Assembly (NCBI GenBank): GCA_021154985.1
Contig: JAJNQE010000123.1
Location: forward strand, 1-54,717
Length of the DNA stretch: 54,717 bases
Direction of reading: 5' to 3'
Origin: Hydrogenophaga sp.
Lineage (GTDB): Bacteria > Pseudomonadota > Gammaproteobacteria > Burkholderiales > Burkholderiaceae_C
Shown one piece after another: positions 1 through 9,667 of the stretch. Numbering within the stretch: position 1 is the stretch's first letter; each line of letters begins with the position of its first letter. Both the position numbers and the translations under genes were made by a program. The notes under the pieces are model-generated. The model was not told the DNA's origin. It worked only from the letters and a program-made list of their open reading frames with translations, and made no database searches.

Positions 1-435
1 CTGGGCCGGCTGCTGGTGCGCGGTGAACAGGGCCACGACTTCGTGGACGCGGTGCGTCCGGTATCGGGCGAAGAGGTGATCGACAAACCCGGCTACGGCG
101 CTTTCCACCGCACGCGACTGGCGCAGGTGCTGGCAGCCCGCGACATCGAGCAACTCATCGTCTGCGGCGTCACCACCGAGGTCTGTGTGCATTCCACGCT
201 GCGCGAGGCGGTGGACCGTGGATTCGTCTGCACCACCGTGAGCGATGCCACGGCCGCCAGCCACCCGGCACTGCAGGTCCCCGCGCTCGCCATGATCGGC
301 GTTGAAGGGGGCATCTTCGGGGGCGTGTGCACCACCGCCGAGGTGGTGGCGGCGCTGCCGGCAGCGCCGACAACGCCACCCGATCGGGTGGACGCCCGGG
401 TCACCACCTGGGTGCAGGCCTTCACAGGAACCTGA
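1..435 (+). CDS. Cysteine hydrolase, isochorismatase-like superfamily (5' partial)
   Basis: The reading frame is open from base 1, so the start and the usual catalytic Asp lie outside the window. What remains shows the superfamily's core: DKPGYGAF carries the expected Lys, and CGVTTEVCVHSTLREA carries the nucleophilic Cys in the family's typical V-x-T-x-x-C-V-x-S-T context. Members hydrolyse amides, ureides or vinyl ethers (biuret, ureidoacrylate, N-carbamoyl compounds, isochorismate); the substrate cannot be told from this part. The stop lies 4 bases before the start of the lactonase-like gene, so the two are probably co-transcribed. The neighbouring amino acid importer hints at use of a nitrogen compound, which is inference. 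Confidence 0.85.
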   Translation: MGRLLVRGEQGHDFVDAVRPVSGEEVIDKPGYGAFHRTRLAQVLAARDIEQLIVCGVTTEVCVHSTLREAVDRGFVCTTVSDATAASHPALQVPALAMIGVEGGIFGGVCTTAEVVAALPAAPTTPPDRVDARVTTWVQAFTGT

Positions 436-439
436 CGCC

Positions 440-1264
440 ATGACCCAGGCTCTGCGCATCTGGCCGCTGCTCACCGCGACCCACCGCTACGACAAGACCA
501 TCTCCACATACAACCGGTGGCATGGTCAGACCATCGAGGCGCCCATCCTCGCGTACCTGATCGAAACGAAGCAGGGCCGTATCCTCTACGACGTGGGCTG
601 CGACCACGCCAAGATCCACACGCCTGCGCTGCGCGAGTTCCACTACAACCCCGCCACGTTCGAGATGGGCGCTCCCGACATGCGCGAGGAGCACCGCATC
701 CCGCACCACCTGGCGCGCCTGGGGCTGGGCGCAACCGACGTGGACGTGATCTTCATCGGCCATCTGCACTTCGACCACGCCGGTGGCCTGAAGGAATTGA
801 AACGCTGTGGCTGCGGTGCCGAGATCCACCTGCAGCGCGACGAGTGGAACGCCGCCTGCAGCGGCCTGGACGGTGCGGTGTTTGAAGACGACCTGCTGGA
901 CGACGAAGGCCGGGCGTTCCAGTTTTGCCTGAAGCACGGCGAATACAGCGTGTTGCCGGGCGTGCACGCCGTGGCCACACCCGGCCACACCGCTGGCCAC
1001 ATGTCGATGCTGATCGAACTGCCCACCGGCGCCCCGGTGCTGCTGGCGGGTGATGCGGCCGACCTGCAGGAAAACATCGACGACGAGGTGGCACCGGGCA
1101 CCCTGTGGCAAGGCCGCGAGCAACAGGCCGTTGAGAGCATCCGCAAGCTCAAGGCGCTGGCCCGGGACACCGGCGCGCATCTCTGGCCCAACCACGACAT
1201 GGTCTTCTACCGAGGCCTGCCCCAGTCCACCGGTTTGGACCGAACGCCTCTCCGTTCGGGCTGA
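440..1264 (+). CDS. Metallo-beta-lactamase-fold hydrolase, N-acyl homoserine lactonase family
   Basis: A 274-residue protein with the metal-binding HxHxDH signature (GHLHFDHAGG, near residue 110), a second metal His in TPGHTAGHMS and an Asp in LLAGDAADLQ. Length and motif spacing fit the AiiA/AttM branch, which opens lactone rings (acyl homoserine lactones, gamma-butyrolactone, 4-pyridoxolactone). The natural substrate is not shown by the sequence. ATG 440 is chosen because it follows the preceding stop by 4 bases and begins the conserved region; upstream codons in this frame only shadow the preceding gene. The last codons (after about residue 265) run into a dispersed repeat, so the native C-terminus may have been replaced by repeat-encoded residues. 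Confidence 0.85.
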   Translation: MTQALRIWPLLTATHRYDKTISTYNRWHGQTIEAPILAYLIETKQGRILYDVGCDHAKIHTPALREFHYNPATFEMGAPDMREEHRIPHHLARLGLGATDVDVIFIGHLHFDHAGGLKELKRCGCGAEIHLQRDEWNAACSGLDGAVFEDDLLDDEGRAFQFCLKHGEYSVLPGVHAVATPGHTAGHMSMLIELPTGAPVLLAGDAADLQENIDDEVAPGTLWQGREQQAVESIRKLKALARDTGAHLWPNHDMVFYRGLPQSTGLDRTPLRSG

Positions 1265-1278
1265 GCTTGTCGAAGCCC
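1241..1278. repeat. Dispersed intergenic repeat with short inverted arms
   Basis: Contains the inverted arms CGAACG (1241-1246) and CGTTCG (1253-1258), followed by the tract GGGCTGAGCTTGTCGAAGCC. From general knowledge this tract recurs between genes in Comamonadaceae and other proteobacteria and, when translated, gives peptides like SVRAELVEA. It covers the stop codon of the lactonase-like gene. One copy only is seen in this window. Confidence 0.6.
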
Positions 1279-1290
1279 ATCCACACACCC

Positions 1291-2049
1291 ATGAGCGCCA
1301 CCGCCCCCATCCCCGACCGCTACCACGGCGTGTGGCAACGCACCCTGCTCGAAACCCCCGACGGCCGAGACACCACCACCTGGGTGCGCTGGCTGCAAAC
1401 CGGCCTGTGGCACGGCGACCTTCGCGTGCCCGCCGAGGCCGACCGCCACACGGCGGCGGGCCGCGCGATGCAGCAAGGCTTTGGCGGCACCACGCTGATC
1501 ACGCAGCCCGACGCCAGCGCTCCCGAGGTCTGCACCTGGCAGCGCGCCATCGACCTGCAGCCGCCGCGCAGCACACCCGATGCTGGCCACATGGTGTTCG
1601 AGACCCGCGACCGCGTGATCGAAACCGGCATTCATGGCCGCTACCTCGAAGTGTGGGAACGCCTGCCCGGCTCCACGGGTACACGCATCGCGCTGGCCGC
1701 CGTTGACGCCACTGGCGAAACCACCGCAGAGCGCCTGCTGGTGAGCGGCCGTTACCTGATGCACCTGCGCCCGCGCAGCGCCGCCTGGCCCGCAGACACC
1801 GCACCCGATGACACCCTGGCCGACGTGGTGGCGCGCCACCCGCAGCAGACCGACGCCTGGCTCGACTTCGTCATCGCTTTCGGTGTGCTCGAAGCAGGTG
1901 TGTGGAACATCGAACGCGCCACGTTGCCGGCGCTGGAAGGCGGCGCGCTGGCCTGCACGATGCAACGCCTGAGCCTCTCAGATGCCATCGTGGGTTGCGA
2001 AGGTCTGCCGCCGAACTGGCGTGTGCTGGAGTGGCACGCACCCGACTGA
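1291..2049 (+). CDS. Hypothetical protein, possible lipocalin-like fold
   Basis: A 252-residue soluble protein with no signal peptide and no membrane segment. It is rich in Trp and beta-type segments (WVRWLQTGLWHGDLRVP, YLEVWERLPG, WRVLEWHAPD), giving a barrel-like look, but I recognise no named family with certainty. ATG 1291 is preferred over a TTG at 1267 because the TTG lies inside the dispersed repeat. It sits between the lactonase-like enzyme and the importer, all in one direction, and may serve the same unknown pathway. Confidence 0.7.
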   Translation: MSATAPIPDRYHGVWQRTLLETPDGRDTTTWVRWLQTGLWHGDLRVPAEADRHTAAGRAMQQGFGGTTLITQPDASAPEVCTWQRAIDLQPPRSTPDAGHMVFETRDRVIETGIHGRYLEVWERLPGSTGTRIALAAVDATGETTAERLLVSGRYLMHLRPRSAAWPADTAPDDTLADVVARHPQQTDAWLDFVIAFGVLEAGVWNIERATLPALEGGALACTMQRLSLSDAIVGCEGLPPNWRVLEWHAPD

Positions 2050-2071
2050 AGCGCGTCCACGCACCGCGCCC
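2050..2071 (+). terminator. Possible stem-loop after the hypothetical gene
   Basis: GC-rich inverted arms (GCCCG, five-base loop, CGGGC, around 2066-2083) lie just after the stop at 2049. There is no run of T, so if it ends transcription it is not a classical intrinsic terminator. It does separate the hydrolase genes from the importer, which has its own promoter candidate. Confidence 0.25.
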
Positions 2072-2163
2072 GTGCAACGGGCGGCGCATGCACCGCCTTG
2101 TCAGCGGGTGGGTCGGGCTCGCCTCCACAAGCGGCTTTGAACTCACGGGGACCACTCCTGCAT

Positions 2164-2178
2164 GGGCATGCAACTTGC
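2164..2178 (+). promoter_or_regulatory. Sigma-54-like (-24/-12) promoter for the ABC importer
   Basis: GGGCATGCAACTTGC keeps the near-invariant GG (2165-2166) and GC (2177-2178) separated by exactly ten bases, and the TTGC of the -12 box; the -24 box has T for the usual C. The predicted start point is near 2190, leaving a leader of about 54 bases before ATG 2244. RpoN control would fit an amino acid importer. This is a match by eye. Confidence 0.45.
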
Positions 2179-2243
2179 GCTGCAGAGGATGCGTTCAACA
2201 CCTCCGGCCCAAATCAACTCCATCAACCTCCAGGAGCTTCACC

Positions 2244-3080
2244 ATGCCATCCAACTTCACGTTCACCCGCCGCAGCGTGCTCGCTGCCGCGCTGCTGCCG
2301 ATTGCTTTGTGGGCCGGCACTGCACACGCCGCCAACCTCGACGAGATCAAGAAGCGCGGCTACATGACCGTGGTCACCGAGGACGACTTCAGACCGTTTG
2401 AATTCGTGAAGGACGGCAAACCCACCGGCTTCAACAACGAGATGGTGGACGCGCTGCGCAAATACGCACCGTTCGAGATCCGCCAGGAAATCCTGCCCTG
2501 GCCCGGCATCCTCGCGGGCGTGGCGACCGGCAAATACGACATTGCCATCACGGCGGTGCTCATGACCAAGGAGCGCACCCAGACGCTGGACTTCACCAGC
2601 CCGATTGCCGACGCCACCCACTACTACGTGAAGCGCAAGGACGACAGCAGCATCAAGAGCATCAAGGATCTCAACGGCAAGACCGTGGGCGTGCAGACCG
2701 GCAGCGCTTTCCTCAGCCGCCTGCCCGAGCTGCAGGCCATGCTGGCCAAGGAAGGCGGCAAGCTCGGCAAGGTCGTGGAGTACGCGTCCTACCCCGAGGC
2801 TTATCAAGACCTCGCGCTCAAGCGCACCGACTTCGTGGTCAACACCGTGATCAACCTCAAGGCACTGGTGGCCGAGCGCCCCAACGTGTTTGAACTCGGC
2901 CAGCCGGTCTCGGGCAGCTCGTACCCGGCCTGGGCGGTGAAGAAGGGCAACACCGAGTTGCTCAAGTTCATGAACGAGTTCATTGCCGCGCAGAAGGCCA
3001 ACGGCACGATGCCGGCGCTGCAGAAAAAGTGGTTCGGCGAAGCGTTCACGCTGCCGGTGAGCTACACGCCTGAGCAGTAA
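2244..3080 (+). CDS. Polar amino acid ABC transporter, substrate-binding protein
   Basis: A 278-residue periplasmic protein of the SBP_bac_3 family. Residues 1-25 form a signal peptide (Arg-Arg, then a hydrophobic run ending in AHA). The mature part starts with LDEIKKRGYMTVVTEDDFRPFEF, as in GlnH/HisJ/FliY-type proteins, and has the typical IAITAVLMTKERTQTLDFT segment. ATG 2244 is preceded by CAGGAG at a good distance and starts the signal peptide. It is the first gene of a binding protein/permease/permease/ATPase set. The ligand is likely a polar amino acid or an amino-acid-like compound; the nearby hydrolases might act on it. Confidence 0.9.
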   Translation: MPSNFTFTRRSVLAAALLPIALWAGTAHAANLDEIKKRGYMTVVTEDDFRPFEFVKDGKPTGFNNEMVDALRKYAPFEIRQEILPWPGILAGVATGKYDIAITAVLMTKERTQTLDFTSPIADATHYYVKRKDDSSIKSIKDLNGKTVGVQTGSAFLSRLPELQAMLAKEGGKLGKVVEYASYPEAYQDLALKRTDFVVNTVINLKALVAERPNVFELGQPVSGSSYPAWAVKKGNTELLKFMNEFIAAQKANGTMPALQKKWFGEAFTLPVSYTPEQ

Positions 3081-3085
3081 CACGG

Positions 3086-3163
3086 ATGAGCACGCCGGGC
3101 CGCCCCAAGTGCTCATGCTCCCGCCTGGCGGGACAGGGCGCAGCCCGAAGGGTGCAGACGTGA
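3086..3163 (+). CDS. Leader mini-ORF overlapping the permease start
   Basis: A 25-codon frame, beginning MSTPGRPK, from ATG 3086 to a TGA at 3161-3163 that overlaps the permease GTG (3160-3162) as GTGA. I recall the same leading octapeptide in short frames ahead of many Burkholderiales genes, so this may be a dispersed leader element rather than a functional peptide. It contains the hairpin TCCCGCC/GGCGGGA and the likely ribosome-binding sequence GAAGGGTG for the permease. Translational coupling is plausible; nothing shows that the peptide has a function. Confidence 0.4.
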   Translation: MSTPGRPKCSCSRLAGQGAARRVQT

Positions 3164-3807
3164 GCTTTGCCGATGTCCTGTCGATCTTCAGCGGCGCGCT
3201 GACCACGCTGCTGCTGTCCATCGCCGGCATCGCGCTGGGCCTGCCGCTCGGCCTGGGCCTGGCGCTGGCGCGCTGGGCCAGGGTGCCGCTGCTGAACCCC
3301 GTGGTGGCGGTGTACGTGAGCCTGCTGCGCGCCACGCCGCTCATCACGCTGGTGCTGCTGATCTTCTTTGCCCTGCCCACCGCAGGCGTCTCGGTCGGCC
3401 CGGTCACGGCCGGGCTGATGGCCCTGGTGCTCAACACGGCGGCCTTCAACTGCGAGGTGTGGCGCGCTGCGCTGCTCGATCTCCCCAAGGACCAGATCGA
3501 AGCCGCGCAGTCGGTGGGCATGGGGCGAGCGCTGCGCTTTCGCCGCATCGTGCTGCCGCAGGTGTGGCGCACCGCCCTGCCCGGCCTCATCAACGAAATG
3601 TCGCAACTGGTGAAGCTCACCCCCGTGCTCGCGGTCGTGGGCGTGGTCGACATCACGCGCGCTGCCGTGCGCATCGGCGCACAAACCTACGAACCCCTGC
3701 CACCGTTTCTGGTGGCACTGGCCATCTACATCCCCATCGTCTATGCGCTGGTGAGCGTGCAGCGCTGGGTGGAGCGGCGCACGGCGCTGCGCGAGGCCGC
3801 CGCATGA
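3160..3807 (+). CDS. Polar amino acid ABC transporter permease (HisM/GlnP type)
   Basis: A 215-residue inner-membrane protein with about five membrane segments. The EAA loop is seen as QIEAAQSVGMGRALRFRRIV (residues about 112-131), where it meets the ATPase. GTG 3160 is chosen because it lies just before the first conserved residues, follows GAAGGGTG and overlaps the stop of the mini-ORF; an earlier GTG at 3109 would add an unconserved, Pro/Gly-rich stretch. The stop overlaps the next permease start as ATGA, so the two are translated together and probably form a heterodimer. Confidence 0.88.
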   Translation: MSFADVLSIFSGALTTLLLSIAGIALGLPLGLGLALARWARVPLLNPVVAVYVSLLRATPLITLVLLIFFALPTAGVSVGPVTAGLMALVLNTAAFNCEVWRAALLDLPKDQIEAAQSVGMGRALRFRRIVLPQVWRTALPGLINEMSQLVKLTPVLAVVGVVDITRAAVRIGAQTYEPLPPFLVALAIYIPIVYALVSVQRWVERRTALREAAA

Positions 3808-4460
3808 TGCAGGACTTCGCCACCGTGTGGTCGGAGCGCGATCTGCTGCTCTCGGGCCTGGGCAACACCGTGCTGCTCTCGGTGCTGGCCGGGGCGGTGG
3901 CGCTGGTGCTGGGTGCGCTGTTGTCGATGCTGCTCATGTCGCCAAGGCGTGTGCTTTCGCTGCCGGCCAAGGCGCTGGTCGACCTGGCGCGCTGCACACC
4001 CTTTTTGCTGTTCGCCTACATCGTCTACTACGGCCTGCCTTCGCTGGGTCTGCAGTTCGACGCCTGGAGCGCCGGCCTGTTTGCGCTGACCGCGTACCAC
4101 GCGGCCTACATGGCTGAAATCTTGCGCGCCGCCTGGGCAGCACAACCGCGTGCGCCCATTGAAGCGGGCGTGGCGTTTGGCTACAGCGGTCTGGGTCTGT
4201 TCAGGCGCATCGTGCTGCCGCCGCTGGCGCTGTCCAGCGCGCCGGTGCTGGGCAACCAGCTGATCCAGATCATCAAGGACAGCGCCTTCCTCACCATCAT
4301 CACCTTGCCCGAACTCACCCACGCGGTGAACTCCATCCAGTCGCGCCACTTCATCCCGTTCGCCGCCTTCCTCACCGCAGTGATGCTCTACTGGGCGCTG
4401 TGCCTGGTGGTGGAAGCCGGCGTGGCCGCCGTGGGCCGCCTGGCCGACGCGCGGCGCTGA
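3804..4460 (+). CDS. Polar amino acid ABC transporter permease, second subunit
   Basis: A 218-residue membrane protein of the HisM/HisQ family. The EAA-type loop is PIEAGVAFGYSGLGLFRRIV, and the segment after it (GNQLIQIIKDSAFLTIITLPEL) is characteristic of amino acid permeases. It overlaps the first permease by four bases (ATGA) and is followed after 19 bases by the ATPase gene. It completes the membrane part of the importer; two different permease genes indicate a heterodimeric channel. Confidence 0.9.
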   Translation: MMQDFATVWSERDLLLSGLGNTVLLSVLAGAVALVLGALLSMLLMSPRRVLSLPAKALVDLARCTPFLLFAYIVYYGLPSLGLQFDAWSAGLFALTAYHAAYMAEILRAAWAAQPRAPIEAGVAFGYSGLGLFRRIVLPPLALSSAPVLGNQLIQIIKDSAFLTIITLPELTHAVNSIQSRHFIPFAAFLTAVMLYWALCLVVEAGVAAVGRLADARR

Positions 4461-4479
4461 TCCAACACCCGCCCTCAAC

Positions 4480-5259
4480 ATGCCCCAACTCATTCCGCTA
4501 CTCAGCGTGCAGTCGCTCAGCAAGAGCTTTGGCAGCCTGCGCGTGCTCGACGATATCTCGTTCACCGTCGCACGCGGCGAAACCGTGTGCCTGCTCGGCC
4601 CATCGGGCTCGGGCAAGTCCACGCGGCTGCGCTGCATCAACTGGCTGGAGCGCCCCGACAGCGGCCGCATCCTCATCGACAGCCAGCCCATCGGCGTCAC
4701 CAGCGGCGGCGTGGTGATGAACGACCAGCAGCTCGCCTTGGTGCGCACCCGCATCGGCATGGTGGTCCAGCAGTTCGCGCTGTGGCCCCACCTCACCGTG
4801 TTGCAGAACGTGATGGAAGCGCCCGTGCATGTGCAGCGCCGTCCCAAAGACGAGGTGCGCGCCGAGGCCGAAGCCTTGCTCAGGCGCGTGGGCCTGTTCG
4901 ACAAACGCGACGTGTTCCCGGCGCGCCTATCGGGCGGGCAGAAGCAGCGCGTGGGCATTGCGCGCGCGCTGGCCATGAAGCCTGCACTGATGCTGTTCGA
5001 CGAGCCCACCAGCGCGCTCGATCCCGAGCTGGTGGGTGAGGTGCTGGCCGTCATGCGCGACCTCTCCACCGAAGGCATGACCATGCTGGTCGTCACGCAC
5101 GAAATGGCCTTTGCCCGGGAAGCCGCCCACCGCGTGGTGTTCATGGACCACGGCGTGGTGGTGGAGACCGGCACGCCCGAGGCGTTCTTTGAAGCGCCGA
5201 GCACTGAGCGGGGGCGGCAGTTTCTGCAGCGGTTTTCTGAAGGTCGGGTTTCCGCCTGA
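4480..5259 (+). CDS. Polar amino acid ABC transporter ATP-binding protein (GlnQ/HisP type)
   Basis: A 259-residue cytoplasmic ATPase. Visible motifs in order: Walker A GPSGSGKST (residues about 37-45), a Q-loop around VVQQFALWPHLTV, ABC signature LSGGQKQRVGIARAL, Walker B LMLFDEPTSALDPE and the switch His in VVTHEM. This places it with amino acid importers. It ends the importer operon; the thiamine riboswitch starts about 40 bases later and belongs to the next gene. Confidence 0.95.
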   Translation: MPQLIPLLSVQSLSKSFGSLRVLDDISFTVARGETVCLLGPSGSGKSTRLRCINWLERPDSGRILIDSQPIGVTSGGVVMNDQQLALVRTRIGMVVQQFALWPHLTVLQNVMEAPVHVQRRPKDEVRAEAEALLRRVGLFDKRDVFPARLSGGQKQRVGIARALAMKPALMLFDEPTSALDPELVGEVLAVMRDLSTEGMTMLVVTHEMAFAREAAHRVVFMDHGVVVETGTPEAFFEAPSTERGRQFLQRFSEGRVSA

Positions 5260-5296
5260 AGATCCGCGCCACCGCGGTCGCCTACACTTGCCATTG

Positions 5297-5390
5297 CTCC
5301 GGGGTGCACCGGCCTGAAAAGGCCGGGCGCTGAGACGGCTTCACAGCCGAACCCGTGAACTTGATCCGGCTAGTACCGGCGAAAGAAGAG
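5297..5390 (+). ncRNA. TPP riboswitch (THI element) ahead of thiC
   Basis: The conserved blocks of the thiamin pyrophosphate aptamer are all present and in order: GGGGTGC (5301-5307), the variable stem CCGGCC/GGCCGG, GCTGAGA (5329-5335), ACCCGTGAAC and TTGATCCGG (5351-5369), and TAGTACCGGCG (5371-5381). It lies in the 266-base leader of thiC, so high TPP should shut off thiC expression. The segment 5391-5440 between the aptamer and the gene holds possible expression-platform hairpins (GCATGCCCC/CGGCATGTGGG); transcriptional versus translational control cannot be decided by eye. Confidence 0.95.
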
Positions 5391-5525
5391 CGCATGCCCC
5401 ACGCGGCATGTGGGTGAGACCCTACCTCCGTTGACTCGGCGGCCGTGGCTCATCCTCCATCGCGATCCCTGGGGCGGTCCTCCGGAGCATTCACTGCCCA
5501 TACACCGGAACCGGAGACCGCCACC

Positions 5526-7433
<1,908 letters not shown>

Positions 7434-7443
7434 GGCCGGGCGG

Positions 7444-7911
7444 TCAAGCGCCCTGGGCGGTCAGCAGCGCCAGCGCCTCGCGCTTGCCGAGCGCCAGGCG
7501 CTGCAGGATCTGCGGCACCCGCGAGGCCCGGGGCACGGCACCGCCCGTTTCCCATTTCCAGATCGAAAGCGACGACACGCCCAGCAACTGGGCCATCTGC
7601 TCCTGTGTGAGGCCCAGGCGGGCGCGCTGGGTTTTCAGGCGCTCTGCGGTGAACACCACCTTGCGCCCGGGCTTGCCCCGGGGTGGCGCCACGCTGGCAG
7701 CGGTGACGGCGGAGGCTTGTCGCACAGGCTCGGCCCTCGCCTTGCCCAGCCGGTTCACCTGGCTTTGCAACGCCTTGATCTGTTTTTTCAGGGCCGCGAT
7801 GTCGGAGCGCTGCGCCAGCGTGGTCTTGCGCAAAGCACCGATCTCGTCGCGCAATTCCTTGCGCGCCACGCGGGCGATTTCTCTCTTCAGGGAGTCGGCG
7901 AAGGTGGTCAT
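7444..7911 (-). CDS. Helix-turn-helix (XRE-type) regulator with N-terminal coiled coil
   Basis: A 155-residue protein. Residues 1-60 form a basic/acidic heptad-like helix (REIARVARKELRDEIGALRK, then DIAALKKQIKALQSQVNRL). The C-terminal 65 residues hold an XRE-type helix-turn-helix (RLGLTQEQMAQLLGVSSLSI, followed by WKWETG). This layout is common for small Burkholderiales regulators whose targets are unknown. It converges with thiC, stopping 10 bases after it, and is divergent from the CxxC protein at 7992. ATG 7911 begins the coiled coil; open frame further upstream is unconserved. Confidence 0.8.
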   Translation of the reverse strand: MTTFADSLKREIARVARKELRDEIGALRKTTLAQRSDIAALKKQIKALQSQVNRLGKARAEPVRQASAVTAASVAPPRGKPGRKVVFTAERLKTQRARLGLTQEQMAQLLGVSSLSIWKWETGGAVPRASRVPQILQRLALGKREALALLTAQGA

Positions 7912-7991
7912 GGCGCCATCGTACGGCATCGAATCCCGGGCCCCGGCTTTGCCAGAGCAGCACGGCGCGGGCTTCCAGTAGCATCGTTGGC

Positions 7992-8390
7992 ATGCCAACC
8001 CCACCCGATCCCCAACGCCTGAGCCCCGCCGCCGTGGCCGCGCTCGCGCAAGCCCACGCCGGAGCCACCCCCTGCCCCACCTGCCGGCCCTACGCCAGCC
8101 CGGGCTGGGAGTCGTTTCCTGCGTCGCAAGACGGCGCCGCGCTGCAAGCCCTGGGCGCGCTCTGGCTGCCCGGCGACGACGAACCCACGCTGGAAGAACA
8201 CCGCCCCACCGGGGTGGATGCATGGTCGGCTGACGCACCCATTTCGCTGGCCCACCACCCCTACAACCGCTGCGAAGTGTGGGCCTGCAAAGCCTGCGGT
8301 TTTCCGTTTCTGCGCTACACCGAGTACGGCGGGTATTACATCGACCAGCGCATCCGCGAGCTGCGCGCCCGGCTCATCGTGAGCGCCTGA
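7992..8390 (+). CDS. Hypothetical protein with two CxxC pairs
   Basis: A 132-residue cytoplasmic protein. CPTC (near residue 29) and CKAC (near residue 98), together with nearby Cys and His residues (HHPYNRCEVWACKACG), suggest a zinc-binding knuckle. The end, RYTEYGGYYIDQRIRELRAR, looks well conserved but I cannot name a family. ATG 7992 overlaps no other gene and is 80 bases from the divergent regulator's start, so they may share a control region. Confidence 0.65.
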   Translation: MPTPPDPQRLSPAAVAALAQAHAGATPCPTCRPYASPGWESFPASQDGAALQALGALWLPGDDEPTLEEHRPTGVDAWSADAPISLAHHPYNRCEVWACKACGFPFLRYTEYGGYYIDQRIRELRARLIVSA

Positions 8391-8480
8391 ACACCAAAGA
8401 CCGACTAGGGTTATCGATCTGATGACCCGCGCGTGTGCATGCTTACCATCGGCCCACAACAACCCGATGGAGACAAGAGC

Positions 8481-9449
8481 ATGCTGAAAAAACTGGTGGT
8501 GGGCACGTTGCTGTCCACGGTGGTGATGACCTCGGCCTCGGTGGCCTTTGCGCAGGAATGGCCGGCCGCCAAGCCCGTGCGCGTCATTGCGGTGTTTCCG
8601 CCCGGTGGCTCGGTCGACCAGGTCTCGCGCATCCTGGCCGAGGCGCTGCGCGTGCAGCTCAACCAGTCGGTGATCGTGGAGAACATCGGCGGCGCCTCGG
8701 GCGTGATCGGCACGGCCGCAGTGGCCAAGGCCGCGCCCGACGGCTACACCATCGGCGTGGTGTTCGACACCCACGCGGTGAACCCGGCGCTCAAACCCAG
8801 CATGGCGTTTGACACGCTGAAAGACCTGGAACACATCACGCTCATCGGCACCGCGCCCATGGTGCTGGCGTCCACCAAGGGCTCGCCCATCACCAGCTTT
8901 GCGCAACTTGTGAACGAGGCCAAGGCCAAAAAATCCACCAGCTACGGCACCATCGGCACCGGCAGCCTGGGCCACCTGGCCATTGCACAAATGGCCAAGA
9001 ACGCCGGCTTCGACTGGACCCACGTGCCCTACAAAGGCGGCGGCCCGTTGATGAACGACGCGATTGCCGGCCATGTGCCGCTGGCCGTGGGCTCGCTGTT
9101 CCTCATCAAGCCCCACGCCGATTCAGGCAACGTGACACCGCTGGCCGTGAGCACGAGCAAACGCTCCAAGGACATGCCCAACGTGCCCACCATCGCCGAA
9201 AGCGGCTTCCCCGGTTTTGACGCACCCGCCTGGTGGGGCGTGATCGGCCCGGCCAAGATGCCCCCGGCCATCACCAGCCGCATCCACGCCGCCGTGGCCG
9301 CCGCGCTGAAAAACCCCGACGTGGCCAAAAAGCTCGAAGCGCAGGGCATCGAGCTCGCCGGCGGCGGGCCCGAGGTGTTCAAGCCTTTTGTGGAAAAGCA
9401 GATGACCACCTGGTCGGCGTTCATCAAGGCGAACAACATCACGGAGTAG
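8481..9449 (+). CDS. Tripartite tricarboxylate transporter substrate-binding protein (Bug family)
   Basis: A 322-residue periplasmic binding protein with a signal peptide (residues 1-22, ending AFAQ). Mature start WPAAKPVRVIAVFPPGGSVD is the Bug-family opening, followed by the family blocks VIVENIGGASGVIGTAAVAK, PDGYTIGVVFDTH and HVPYKGGGPLMNDAIAGHV. It probably captures a carboxylated compound. As is common for Bug proteins in Burkholderiales, no TctA/TctB membrane genes lie beside it. ATG 8481 follows GGAGACAAGAGC. Confidence 0.93.
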   Translation: MLKKLVVGTLLSTVVMTSASVAFAQEWPAAKPVRVIAVFPPGGSVDQVSRILAEALRVQLNQSVIVENIGGASGVIGTAAVAKAAPDGYTIGVVFDTHAVNPALKPSMAFDTLKDLEHITLIGTAPMVLASTKGSPITSFAQLVNEAKAKKSTSYGTIGTGSLGHLAIAQMAKNAGFDWTHVPYKGGGPLMNDAIAGHVPLAVGSLFLIKPHADSGNVTPLAVSTSKRSKDMPNVPTIAESGFPGFDAPAWWGVIGPAKMPPAITSRIHAAVAAALKNPDVAKKLEAQGIELAGGGPEVFKPFVEKQMTTWSAFIKANNITE

Positions 9450-9667
9450 GTTGTGGAGTGGGGGCCGAAGGTTGGGTTGAGACTGGAGGTCTTCGTTCAG
9501 TCCTTCCCAAGGTCGGAAGCACCTGCTGGGTAAATCGGCTCTATCTTCCTATGATCCGTACGTCCCCTTGACCATAGGCGATCGCATTGCATGGTGCGAC
9601 AGCAAGATTGCAAGCGGCCACCAGCTTCGTGTTCTGTAGACTCAATGCGTTTATCGGGCCACATCTC

